Positions 1-6,120 of a stretch of DNA of 6,947 nt are shown piece by piece. Position numbers and translations under genes: made by a program. The notes under the pieces are model-generated. The model saw only the letters and a list, made by a program, of their open reading frames with translations, ran no database searches and was not told the origin of the DNA. Location of the stretch: assembly GCA_017960005.1 (NCBI GenBank), contig JAGCZM010000120.1, forward strand, positions 1 through 6,947, given 5' to 3'. Source of the stretch: Eggerthellaceae bacterium (GTDB lineage: Bacteria > Actinomycetota > Coriobacteriia > Coriobacteriales > Eggerthellaceae). Every line of letters starts with the position of its first letter. Position 1 is the first letter of the stretch.

Positions 1-1119
1 CAAAAAACCAAAATAATTCGAGCAATTGCGCTGCGCGTAGGCCTGTGCCTCACGCGGTGCGCTCCTCGAAATCTTGCGATACATCTTGGCATCTCCCGTT
101 GCCAAAGAACGCAGAAAAGCGGTTCTTTTGATACGTCGCGGCAAATCGGGAGTAAGCATGTTGCCGGGATAAGGGGCAAGGGATTCCGCCTTAACCTGGA
201 TAAGGTCGATTTGAGATTTGCTGTACTCGAGTTTGTGATACTCGTAAAGCCAGCGGTAAGCGTCCTGCCTGAACCTGATGGCCTCTGCCGTCGGAGAGAT
301 CTGCGGTGGCAGATGTGTGAGACTCCACTGGTTGTCGAACCACATGTCCGATCCGTACATGCGCAGGTTGAGCATGTAATCCATATCCTCGCCGCGCGCG
401 ACCCATGGGTCGAACGCCACACGTTTGAACGCCTCTTTGTGCACGGCCAAAATACCGCCGCATACGCGGTTGGAGCGGGTCAGACGCGGACCCTCCATAA
501 CGTTGAGCATCCATTCGTTGAACGCATCGGCGGTTTTCCAATGAGCATCATACCAATGCATGGCCGCATCGGAAAGATACTCCCCTCTCGAGTTCAGATA
601 AAAGCCGGTCTTGGCAAGTACGGGTATGCCGGATTTGGTGAGTTTACCCAGTCCGTACAGTGCCCTTTCCATGAAATCCTCGTCATTGATGACCACATCG
701 TCATCGATGAACACCACCGCGTCGAATCCGAACAAAAGCGACACCAACAACCCGAAATTTCGTATGGCGCCGTACCCTTCAAGACCGATTTCCGCCTTGA
801 GGCTTTTGTTGCCCAGTTGTTCGATGCGACGATGAATCAGTGTTTCTTCCGGCGCTCCGAACACCGCTATGTGTAAGTCCGGAAACTTCGCCACCTGGTT
901 TTGTATCTTGATGAGCGCCTGCTTTTCTATGGACGCTTCCGATCCCACCAACACGATGATTTGGTTGACGCCGGGCTTGCCGCGAAGCGAAGCCAAGCAT
1001 CTTTCCAACTCACCGGGAGCCGATATCGGAGTCGTGTGGTCGTATGTGGAAATAATCGATGCGCCGTCCAAACGCGGCCTCGATGATACGAATGTGGGAA
1101 TAACGATTACGGGGTTCAT
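1..1119 (-). CDS. Family 2 (GT-A) glycosyltransferase, 3' end cut off by window edge
   Basis: Open for 373 codons from the ATG at 1119 to base 1 with no stop, so the C-terminus lies outside the window. The protein begins NPVIVIPTF, the usual first beta strand of GT2 enzymes that bind a nucleotide-sugar. Residues 117-130 (GAIRNFGLLVSLLFG) match the conserved helix before the metal site. Residues 137-143 (FIDDDVV) hold the DxD motif, D139-D141, which binds the divalent metal and sugar diphosphate. RGEDMD at 242-247 is the typical acceptor-side/catalytic-base ED motif. No signal peptide or membrane helix is seen, so it is probably a cytoplasmic enzyme decorating a cell-surface glycan or a small molecule; donor and acceptor cannot be read from sequence. 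The start is supported by the strand-one match at residue 3 and an in-frame TAA at 1152-1150. The SD is weak. It sits 101 bases behind the TrkH operon and has its own -10 box. Confidence 0.85.
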   Translation of the reverse strand, partial: MNPVIVIPTFVSSRPRLDGASIISTYDHTTPISAPGELERCLASLRGKPGVNQIIVLVGSEASIEKQALIKIQNQVAKFPDLHIAVFGAPEETLIHRRIEQLGNKSLKAEIGLEGYGAIRNFGLLVSLLFGFDAVVFIDDDVVINDEDFMERALYGLGKLTKSGIPVLAKTGFYLNSRGEYLSDAAMHWYDAHWKTADAFNEWMLNVMEGPRLTRSNRVCGGILAVHKEAFKRVAFDPWVARGEDMDYMLNLRMYGSDMWFDNQWSLTHLPPQISPTAEAIRFRQDAYRWLYEYHKLEYSKSQIDLIQVKAESLAPYPGNMLTPDLPRRIKRTAFLRSLATGDAKMYRKISRSAPREAQAYAQRNCSNYFGFL

Positions 1120-1161
1120 GTATATGCAAGCTTTCGGGAGTGTCAATGTTTAAGGTGAATC

Positions 1162-1167
1162 ATTATA
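1162..1167 (-). promoter_or_regulatory. -10 box (TATAAT) for the glycosyltransferase gene
   Basis: A perfect TATAAT reads on the minus strand from 1167 to 1162. It predicts a transcript start near 1155 and a leader of about 36 bases before the ATG at 1119. No recognisable -35 hexamer stands 16-18 bases upstream. The rest of the 1120-1220 gap shows no T-run terminator for the preceding operon, so read-through from the upstream gene is also possible. Confidence 0.5.
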
Positions 1168-1220
1168 GCGCCATGGGCGGATGCGCATAACCGATGTTGT
1201 CCGGAGTGTTTACGCATTTG

Positions 1221-1841
1221 TTAACGCAGGCGCTCACGAATATAGATGAACAATGCCAAAAGCAGTATGCCCACGCCCAAGAATATGGCTCCGGGGATAA
1301 ACGCGTTGATGTCGAACTCGTCGGGATTGCTGCTGCCGGGAGCAAGCACGTCCACGGATGCGGCATGCACGTCAAAGCCGCCCGCATGTTCGGGGCAGGC
1401 CACGAAGAAGTAGCCTCTGACCCTCAACGTGGTGCCGGTCTTGCCGTAGGCACCGAAGGTATCTATCATGTCGGCATCCGCCGAAGACATCACGACCGCG
1501 ATGCTCGCGTTTGCATCACGCTGAGAGTTGAGCATGATCCAAACACGGGAACCGTCGATATTCTCGATGATGCGATCGCCTATCACCTCGCCGGTAAACT
1601 CGACATATGCCCCATCAAACGAAGCGTTTGCCGTATTGAGCTCCTCGATGGTGATGACCACCGGCAAATCCTCGGGATCTGCCTCTCCGTCGCCGTCACC
1701 GTCGACAGCCGGTACGGGGTCGAGTTGTCTGTTGCTTTCCGCCTGCGGAATGACGACGAACACGACTACCGCCAAGGCGGCAAGTATCACGACCAAAACG
1801 GCCGCTATCAACCAAATCTTGTTGTTCTTGAGTGCCTTCAT
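1221..1841 (-). CDS. Doubly membrane-anchored protein with extracytoplasmic OB-fold-like domain
   Basis: 206 residues, not a family I can name with certainty. Seen directly: a lysine-rich N-terminus followed by a membrane helix (about 9-31), a linker with an Asp/Gly loop (DGDGDGEADPED, 47-58), a globular region of about 60-167, and a second membrane helix (about 180-200) ending in the basic tail RERLR. The charge pattern puts both ends inside and the domain outside the membrane. The domain pattern of short strands (AYVEFTGEVIGDR, SRVWIMLNS, TTLRVRGYFF, DVHAASVDVL) resembles the small OB-fold of tRNA-anticodon/CcmE-like proteins; this is inference from pattern. The Asp loop fits the calcium-loop signature DxDxDGxxxxx[DE]. 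The ATG lies two bases after the trkH stop (TAACGATG), with GAGG about eight bases upstream inside the end of trkH, so translation is very likely coupled to TrkH. It may be a TrkH accessory or sensor subunit. Confidence 0.75.
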   Translation of the reverse strand: MKALKNNKIWLIAAVLVVILAALAVVVFVVIPQAESNRQLDPVPAVDGDGDGEADPEDLPVVITIEELNTANASFDGAYVEFTGEVIGDRIIENIDGSRVWIMLNSQRDANASIAVVMSSADADMIDTFGAYGKTGTTLRVRGYFFVACPEHAGGFDVHAASVDVLAPGSSNPDEFDINAFIPGAIFLGVGILLLALFIYIRERLR

Positions 1842-1843
1842 CG

Positions 1844-3541
1844 TTATTTCCTCAGGTTGATGAATCTCACGTCTTTGGCGCCACGTTTGACTTTTTGAAC
1901 GGTCATGACGCCGGGTTTGCCGTTTTCGGAAACAACGGCCGTGGGCTCGTTGGCTTCTTCCGTGCTCGGCTCGCCCATCATTTTGCTCATCTCTTCTTTG
2001 AACGCGGCATGACGCTTTTCTATGGCACGCTTGCCGGGACGGGGTTTAAACGAGACAATGATTTTGACGATTAAAGCCGCAAAGGTCAAAAACTCGAGAC
2101 GACCTGCCCACATGAGCAGGATATAGAAGGTTTCCAGACCCACATCCATACCCGGCGAAACGATATTGCCGGTGACAAGACCGCCGTTTGACGTCATGGC
2201 GATACTTTCGAAGAGGGCAGATACCGCGTCATGTCCGTACGCGACACCAACCAGCGCTCCGATGAAATACGTCGCGCAGTACAACACGAATATCGTCATG
2301 GCCTCTTTGGCCACTTCGCTGGTCAAAACCCTTCTGCCGATGCGGTTATAACTGACCGACACGCGGGCCGTATCCGGAGAAACCGCCTGCTTGATGTCGG
2401 CAACCGCAGATTTGAAGATAATGCCGATGCGGTTGAGCTTGATACCGCCTGAGGTGGATCCCACACCGCCGCCGACCGCCATGACCAGCGCCAATGTGAA
2501 AAACGCGCCCGAAGAAAACACCGTGACCAGCTGGTCTGAGGTGATGTTTTGCAAACCGGTTGTCGTAAAGGCCGCGATGACCATGAACAGACCGCGTCTG
2601 ATAAGTGCAAACGCATCGTCGAATATGCCCATCGTCGCCAATGATGCGGTGATGACGATGACGATGACGATAAGCCAGATGACGGTGGTGCGGATTTCGA
2701 GATCCTTGGTGAACTCTTTGAGCTGTCCCCTTCGCACTTCGGCGTATACGGCGAAGTTGACGGCACCCATGGTCATCAACAGCATCAACACGATCTCAAG
2801 CGGGAAAGAATGGTAATAGGCAACGCTTTGGCTCATGGGGGCAAAACCGCCCGTCACGAAACCCGTGATGGAAAGCCACAGCGCATGGAATCCCGCGCGG
2901 GCCGGGTCCATACCCATGACCCAGCAAAACACGAATATCAGAATCGACGCGATTATCACCACGAAAAACGTGATGCGCGCAAGCAGCTTGGCGGTATCGA
3001 CGACATTGGGGACCACGTGCTCGCTTCTCGCTTCGGAGGTATACAAAGAAGCACCGGCCCCTTTGCCGAACAAACCCAAAGACAGCGCGACGACGATCAA
3101 TCCCAAACCGCCGATCAAATGCATCACGAACCTGAACATGTTGTCCGCCGTGGAAAGGTGGTCCAAATCCACGATGATTGACACGCCGGTGGTGGTCAAA
3201 CCCGATACGCAGTCAAACAGACAATCCATGTAGGTCATATAGTGTCCGGAAAGATAGAGCGGAACGGTCGCGACAAACGCAAGCACGATCCAAGCCAAGC
3301 CGGTGACAATCAAAGCCTGCTGACGATCCAATTTGCCGGGTTGTATACGCAACAGACGAAGCGCCGAACCGACAAACACGGCCACACCGACGCCCAAGAA
3401 ATAACGGGAAGCGACCTGCCATTCGGTCATGACGACGGCCGTCAAGAAAGGCACGAGCATGGCCACGCCGAACGCAATCAGCAACAAGCCCAAATAATGC
3501 CCGATAACGCGCGCATCATATAATGTCAAACGCTGCCACAT
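1844..3541 (-). CDS. trkH: TrkH/KtrB-family potassium uptake transporter subunit
   Basis: 565 residues, full length. It has the fourfold M1-P-M2 architecture of the SKT superfamily that carries K+ across the cytoplasmic membrane. The four pore loops are visible: GLTTTGVS (114-121), TGFVTGGFA (226-234), AAFTTTGLQ (323-331) and AMTSNGGLV (448-456). The likely filter glycines are G119, G232, G329 and G454, one in each loop. Other family marks are HLIGGLGLIV (141-150), the GGGVGSTSGGIK stretch (357-368) in the M6 region, and GRLEFLTFAAL (480-490) near the end of the last helix. The protein ends in a charged, probably disordered cytoplasmic tail of about 65 residues (500-565), longer than in typical TrkH proteins of about 480 residues. 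The start ATG has AAGG nine bases upstream. It lies 15 bases after a small membrane-protein gene and two bases before the OB-fold gene. No trkA/ktrA is present in the window; family members need such a cytoplasmic RCK partner, presumably encoded elsewhere. Confidence 0.93.
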   Translation of the reverse strand: MWQRLTLYDARVIGHYLGLLLIAFGVAMLVPFLTAVVMTEWQVASRYFLGVGVAVFVGSALRLLRIQPGKLDRQQALIVTGLAWIVLAFVATVPLYLSGHYMTYMDCLFDCVSGLTTTGVSIIVDLDHLSTADNMFRFVMHLIGGLGLIVVALSLGLFGKGAGASLYTSEARSEHVVPNVVDTAKLLARITFFVVIIASILIFVFCWVMGMDPARAGFHALWLSITGFVTGGFAPMSQSVAYYHSFPLEIVLMLLMTMGAVNFAVYAEVRRGQLKEFTKDLEIRTTVIWLIVIVIVITASLATMGIFDDAFALIRRGLFMVIAAFTTTGLQNITSDQLVTVFSSGAFFTLALVMAVGGGVGSTSGGIKLNRIGIIFKSAVADIKQAVSPDTARVSVSYNRIGRRVLTSEVAKEAMTIFVLYCATYFIGALVGVAYGHDAVSALFESIAMTSNGGLVTGNIVSPGMDVGLETFYILLMWAGRLEFLTFAALIVKIIVSFKPRPGKRAIEKRHAAFKEEMSKMMGEPSTEEANEPTAVVSENGKPGVMTVQKVKRGAKDVRFINLRK

Positions 3542-3556
3542 ACGCTCATACCTTCG

Positions 3557-3697
3557 CTACAGCGTCGCAAGCAAAGAGACGATCAAAATAATTGCAGCCA
3601 AAAACACCAGGAACGCCAATACGCACCCGATGACGATGAGGTAGCTTTTTGCGGCGACCTTCGCGGCTTGCTTTATGTCGTCATTGAACCGTGCCAA
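3557..3697 (-). CDS. 46-residue single-pass small membrane protein, TTG start
   Basis: Reads from a TTG at 3697 to a TAG at 3559-3557. The N-terminal 18 residues (MARFNDDIKQAAKVAAKS) look amphipathic and basic. The rest, from about residue 19 to 46, is one continuous hydrophobic helix rich in Leu, Ile, Val and Ala, which ends at the stop. The start is chosen because AGAGAGG stands eight bases upstream; the frame has no ATG or GTG at a sensible position, and the nearby ATG at 3688 is in another frame. Its stop is 15 bases before the trkH start, so it is probably the first gene of that operon, with the candidate promoter just upstream. I do not recognise a family. By position it could be a small stabilising subunit of the transporter, analogous to what KdpF is for the Kdp pump, but that is speculation. 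The reading frame could be fortuitous, although the SD, hydrophobicity and spacing all fit. Confidence 0.65.
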   Translation of the reverse strand: MARFNDDIKQAAKVAAKSYLIVIGCVLAFLVFLAAIILIVSLLATL

Positions 3698-3745
3698 TGA
3701 TTTGACCTCTCTCTGCCTTCGAAAGGCAATTTTCTTTAACCGAAT

Positions 3746-3774
3746 ATTTTACCGAATTTGGCGCCTCTTGTTTA
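3746..3774 (-). promoter_or_regulatory. Candidate promoter of the small-protein/trkH operon
   Basis: On the minus strand TAAACA (3774-3769; 4/6 to TTGACA) and TAAAAT (3751-3746; 5/6 to TATAAT) are separated by 17 bases. The predicted start is near 3739, giving a leader of about 42 bases to the TTG at 3697. The leader contains a short hairpin (TGCCTT/AAGGCA, 3714-3728) directly before the SD. Two direct copies of ATTCGGT flank the -10 box. Confidence 0.4.
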
Positions 3775-3823
3775 TGGGCGTATACCACTCGCAAATTATG
3801 CGGAATATTTCGTAAAAAGGCTC

Positions 3824-3829
3824 TATACT
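3824..3829 (+). promoter_or_regulatory. -10 box (TATACT) for the EamA transporter gene
   Basis: TATACT at 3824-3829 predicts a start near 3836. This would leave the in-frame GTG at 3838 with no leader, and it favours the ATG at 3877 as the true start. There is no clear -35. A short dyad, CGCA-AATTA-TGCG (3790-3802), is centred about 40 bases upstream of the predicted start, where an activator could sit; this is suggestive only. Confidence 0.4.
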
Positions 3830-3863
3830 GCCCATTCGTGCGATTTAACGCGAAGTTCTACCT

Positions 3864-3870
3864 AAAAAGG
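3864..3870 (+). promoter_or_regulatory. Ribosome binding site deciding the EamA gene start
   Basis: AAAAAGG ends six bases before the ATG at 3877. No comparable SD precedes the upstream in-frame GTG at 3838, which also coincides with the predicted transcript start. The 13 extra residues of the longer reading are basic and unlike the family N-terminus. Confidence 0.6.
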
Positions 3871-3876
3871 CGTGTC

Positions 3877-4782
3877 ATGATTTCCGACAAAGCACTGCGC
3901 GGTGCCATATTCGTCATCATCAGCGGAATCCTCTGGGGATTTTCCGGAGCATGCGCGCAGCTGCTCTACGACGATTTCGGGCTGTCGCCTTCCTGGGTCA
4001 CCTCCTGGCGTCTCATTGCCGGTGCCGTTTTGTTCATGATCTTGGCTTTGTGTTTCAAACACAAGGAGCTGAACGTCATGATACGAGACAAAAACACCAT
4101 GATTCGCATGGTGTTGTACGGTTTGTTCGGCGTGCTGGGATGTCAGCTCGGCTACATGTATCTCATCTCTTACACCAATGCCGGCATCGCCACGACCATC
4201 GAACAGGTCGGCATGATCGTCGTCATCGGCGTCACCTGCCTCAAACAAAAACGCTTCCCCCGTTTGGGAGAATACCTGTCTTTCATACTGGCAATCGTCG
4301 GTTGCTGGTGCATCGCCACCAACGGCGTATGGGGAGGATTGGTTTTGTCGAACGAGGCAATCCTTTGGAGCGTCTTTGCCGCTTTGGCCATGGCTGCCTA
4401 TGTCCTGATGCCGGTCGAGTTGGTCAAGAAATACTCGACATTGAGTGTCAATGCCGTCTCCATGGTCATCGCTTCGGTGTTTGCCTGCCTCATTTTGCAA
4501 CCCTGGAATTATCCGGTGGAGTTGTCCTGGCCCATCGTGGGAGCCATGGCGGGCATCGTTTTATGCGGCACCTTGGGCGCCTACATGTTCTTTGTCAAAG
4601 GCGTCAAAGAAACAGGCCCGGTTCGTGCGGGCCTGCTCAATACCGTCGAATTGGTTGCCTCTTTGGTGATCACCCACTTCTGGTTGGGAACACAGTTCAC
4701 GCCGTTTGATTTGCTGGGTGTCGCCCTCATCTGCGCCATGATCGTGGTCATCGCGCTGACGAAAGAAAAGAAACAAGACTAG
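3877..4782 (+). CDS. EamA/DMT-superfamily metabolite exporter
   Basis: 301 residues from the chosen ATG, the usual size for ten-helix drug/metabolite transporters. Two homologous EamA repeats of five helices are seen. The first (about 8-147) has the classic opening GILWGFSGACAQLL, then WRLIAGAVLF, and YTNAGIATTIEQ near the end of helix 3/4. The second (about 162-296) has GTLGAYMFFVKGVKETGPVRAG, then NTVELVASLVI and FTPFDLLGVALI, the family's last two helices. The protein ends in a charged tail (KEKKQD). Family members move amino acids, nucleobases or other small metabolites, usually outward; the substrate cannot be inferred here. The reading frame remains open upstream to a GTG at 3838, which is less likely. 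The gene stands alone on the plus strand, diverging from the trkH operon and converging on the DUF2804 gene, with which it shares the stop-codon bases. Confidence 0.88.
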   Translation: MISDKALRGAIFVIISGILWGFSGACAQLLYDDFGLSPSWVTSWRLIAGAVLFMILALCFKHKELNVMIRDKNTMIRMVLYGLFGVLGCQLGYMYLISYTNAGIATTIEQVGMIVVIGVTCLKQKRFPRLGEYLSFILAIVGCWCIATNGVWGGLVLSNEAILWSVFAALAMAAYVLMPVELVKKYSTLSVNAVSMVIASVFACLILQPWNYPVELSWPIVGAMAGIVLCGTLGAYMFFVKGVKETGPVRAGLLNTVELVASLVITHFWLGTQFTPFDLLGVALICAMIVVIALTKEKKQD

Positions 4783-5906
4783 TACTTGTTGCGAACCACC
4801 TCCGCGGATCCGCGCAAATCCTTAACTTCGAACTTGGTGCTGTCATCCAAGATGACATAGCCGTTCAAAAGTCCGTATACCTGATGCTGGTCAGTGATTA
4901 TGACACCGAAGTTGATACAGTCGACGCGATCCATCTGAGGCGTGAAGATCATATCGAACCTTCCCTCCTCATCCTTGATGTGCCACGGCTCATTCAAATA
5001 AAAACGCTCGGAAACCGTTTTGGAGGTATCGAACTTGTCGGTTTTGGGAATCCCGAAATCCAGTCTGCCGATCTTATGGGCGATACCGTCGACAAACACC
5101 ATGTTTTCCGAAGCGAGAGAGGTATCCCCGAACCCATATCCGATATTGAACGCGAACACGTGCTTATCGGGCGCATCCGCTCCGTTGTCGCCATGGCCGT
5201 TTTGCCATCCCTGGGCGACACCCCAGTACCACATGTTGTCGCGCGTCCATACACCGCGACCCCAGTCGAGCAAACCGAACGAATCCTCTTTGTCAAACAC
5301 GTGCTCGACGCCGCCTTTGAAAAAAGAGCCCTCGGCACGCATGCCGACTATCTTTTGGTTGTAATAAAACGCATGCTTGTCCTCTTTCCAGGGAGTCGCA
5401 ATGACCATGGAATCCCGAGGAATGTTGTCGAGCTCGACATGGGCGCTCAACTCCTCGTCCCCGTCGAATTTGGCAAAGGACACGTCCAATATTCTGCGAA
5501 GCGGCGTTGCCTCGAACCTGAAATCCACGCGCTTGTTCTTAAACGCGGATACGCCGTTTGAGGAATCGCGGGGCAGATTGTACGAACCGAGAGGCAAAGG
5601 CAGGATTTCGCTGGTGGTTTTGTATGTCATCGTCTCGAAATCCATCACGGATGCCGACAGCATACCCAGATAGTCCAAATCTCCCAGCGTCAAAGCCAAA
5701 GCGCGTTTGCCGTCGTTTATCAGATAGTAATCCCACTCCTTGATGCGCACGGAAGAAACCTTCGCGCCTTCTCTGTTGTAGGTATAAACGAGATTGTAGG
5801 CAAAACCGGGAGAAACAATCGATCCGTCCTCTCCCAAAAGCGGGCCTCCCTGCACGATTTGATGCTCTCCGCGCTCGTTTACGATGTAGTTTGCTTTCTC
5901 CGACAT
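4779..5906 (-). CDS. DUF2804 family protein, function unknown
   Basis: 375 residues, full length. I assign DUF2804 from its order of motifs: an N-terminal GGPLLGEDG (20-28) after a short variable start, KEWDYYLI (56-63) in the early beta-rich part, LLDWGRGVWTRDNMWYWG (212-229), NIGYGFGDTSLASENMVFVDG (254-274) and the C-terminal HQVYGLLNGYV (341-351). No signal peptide or membrane helix is seen, so it is cytoplasmic, and the composition suggests an all-beta fold with many aromatic residues. No catalytic role is established for the family, and nothing in the neighbours assigns one. The ATG at 5906 has a strong GGAGG five bases upstream, and an in-frame longer start is not needed. It is transcribed divergently from feoAB and has its own TATAAT. 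Its last codons contain the 12-base palindrome CGCGGATCCGCG (4803-4814). Confidence 0.82.
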   Translation of the reverse strand: MSEKANYIVNERGEHQIVQGGPLLGEDGSIVSPGFAYNLVYTYNREGAKVSSVRIKEWDYYLINDGKRALALTLGDLDYLGMLSASVMDFETMTYKTTSEILPLPLGSYNLPRDSSNGVSAFKNKRVDFRFEATPLRRILDVSFAKFDGDEELSAHVELDNIPRDSMVIATPWKEDKHAFYYNQKIVGMRAEGSFFKGGVEHVFDKEDSFGLLDWGRGVWTRDNMWYWGVAQGWQNGHGDNGADAPDKHVFAFNIGYGFGDTSLASENMVFVDGIAHKIGRLDFGIPKTDKFDTSKTVSERFYLNEPWHIKDEEGRFDMIFTPQMDRVDCINFGVIITDQHQVYGLLNGYVILDDSTKFEVKDLRGSAEVVRNKY

Positions 5907-5946
5907 GTAAGCCTCCCCGACGCTTCGTTGCTTATGCGATATTCCT

Positions 5947-5952
5947 ATTATA
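5947..5952 (-). promoter_or_regulatory. -10 box (TATAAT) for the DUF2804 gene
   Basis: A perfect TATAAT on the minus strand (5952-5947) predicts a start near 5940 and a leader of about 34 bases that carries the GGAGG SD. The expected -35 position (about 5970-5975) reads TCAAAC on the minus strand, a poor match to TTGACA, so an activator may be needed. Confidence 0.55.
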
Positions 5953-5972
5953 GATAACGCAAAAATTCCCGT

Positions 5973-5986
5973 TTGACGTTTTTCAA
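5973..5986. promoter_or_regulatory. FNR/CRP-like dyad upstream of the DUF2804 gene
   Basis: TTGA-N6-TCAA (TTGACGTTTTTCAA) is a perfect dyad in its outer four bases and extends one pair further (TTTGA/TCAAA, 5972-5987). It resembles sites of the CRP/FNR family (TTGAT-N4-ATCAA), matching the outer but not the innermost bases. Its centre is about 40 bases upstream of the predicted DUF2804 start, close to the -41.5 position of a class II activator. A second, wider inverted pair, CCGTTT (5969-5974) and AAACGG (5990-5995), encloses it. Confidence 0.35.
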
Positions 5987-6033
5987 AGAAAACGGATTAT
6001 TCGATTCACGCATAGCTCAAACATCGAAAGTTA

Positions 6034-6061
6034 TTGACATCTAACTTATATGTCTTATTCT
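6034..6061 (+). promoter_or_regulatory. Candidate feoAB promoter
   Basis: TTGACA (6034-6039, perfect) and TATTCT (6056-6061, 4/6) are spaced by 16 bases, predicting a start near 6068. The leader of about 53 bases to the feoA ATG at 6121 contains the iron-box-like site. A weaker second set, TCGACA (6066-6071) and TTTTAT (6090-6095) with an 18-base spacer, is also present. Confidence 0.5.
6041..6056 (+). repeat. Direct repeat, copy 1, in the feo promoter
   Basis: CTAACTTATATGTCTT lies between the -35 and -10 boxes. It matches the copy at 6085-6100 at 15 of 16 bases, 44 bases apart start to start. Its flanks also form the dyad GACAT-N9-ATGTC (6036-6054). Its position suggests an operator that blocks polymerase, but a chance duplication is possible. 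Confidence 0.5.
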
Positions 6062-6074
6062 GTTATCGACAAAG

Positions 6075-6093
6075 ATAGGCAAGGCTAACTTTT
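6075..6093 (+). promoter_or_regulatory. DtxR/IdeR-like iron box in the feo leader
   Basis: The 19 bases match the DtxR consensus TTAGGTTAGGCTAACCTAA at 13 positions, including the unbroken central AGGCTAAC and the left TAGG. In actinobacteria, DtxR/IdeR with bound Fe2+ represses iron-uptake genes from such sites. The site lies just downstream of the predicted start, a repressing position. The match is partial and the regulator is not in the window. Confidence 0.4.
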
Positions 6094-6100
6094 ATGTCTT
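6085..6100 (+). repeat. Direct repeat, copy 2, in the feo leader
   Basis: CTAACTTTTATGTCTT differs from copy 1 (6041-6056) at one base. Its first nine bases are the right half of the iron-box-like site. Confidence 0.5.
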
Positions 6101-6108
6101 GCAAAAAG

Positions 6109-6114
6109 AAAGGA
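6109..6114 (+). promoter_or_regulatory. Ribosome binding site deciding the feoA start
   Basis: AAAGGA ends six bases before the ATG at 6121. The upstream in-frame ATG at 6094 has only a distant AAGG and would add nine residues (MSCKKKGSP) absent from the usual FeoA N-terminus. Confidence 0.6.
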
Positions 6115-6120
6115 TCGCCA

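Noticed and set aside
211..876. 221-codon plus-strand frame opposite the glycosyltransferase.
   Set aside because: The minus strand carries the DDD and GED motifs with an unbroken frame; this frame is its complement shadow.
1119..1146. TTGACA (1146-1141) and TATACA (1124-1119), 16 bases apart on the minus strand, like a promoter.
   Set aside because: The -10 would overlap the glycosyltransferase ATG and start transcription inside codon 3, and no alternative start follows. The TATAAT at 1162-1167 explains expression better.
1194..1898. Long plus-strand open frame opposite the OB-fold gene (234 codons).
   Set aside because: It is antisense to a gene with clear membrane helices and a coupled start. 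Its composition (rich in His, Arg, Asp) is typical of a shadow frame.
2649..2671. Short tandem GATGAC repeat within trkH.
   Set aside because: It encodes alternating Ile/Val in a membrane helix (residues 291-297) and is in frame, so it is explained by the protein.
3714..3728. Hairpin TGCCTT/AAGGCA followed on the plus strand by AATTTTCTTT, like an intrinsic terminator.
   Set aside because: The stem is only six pairs and no plus-strand gene ends upstream. It is more likely a chance leader structure before the small ORF.
3951..4709. 252-codon plus-strand frame inside the EamA gene.
   Set aside because: It is a shifted frame of a well-supported ten-helix transporter, and its Arg/His-rich product has no recognisable pattern.
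4803..4814. Palindrome CGCGGATCCGCG as a bidirectional terminator for the convergent genes.
   Set aside because: It has no loop bases and no T-run on either side, and it lies inside codons for the conserved end of DUF2804.
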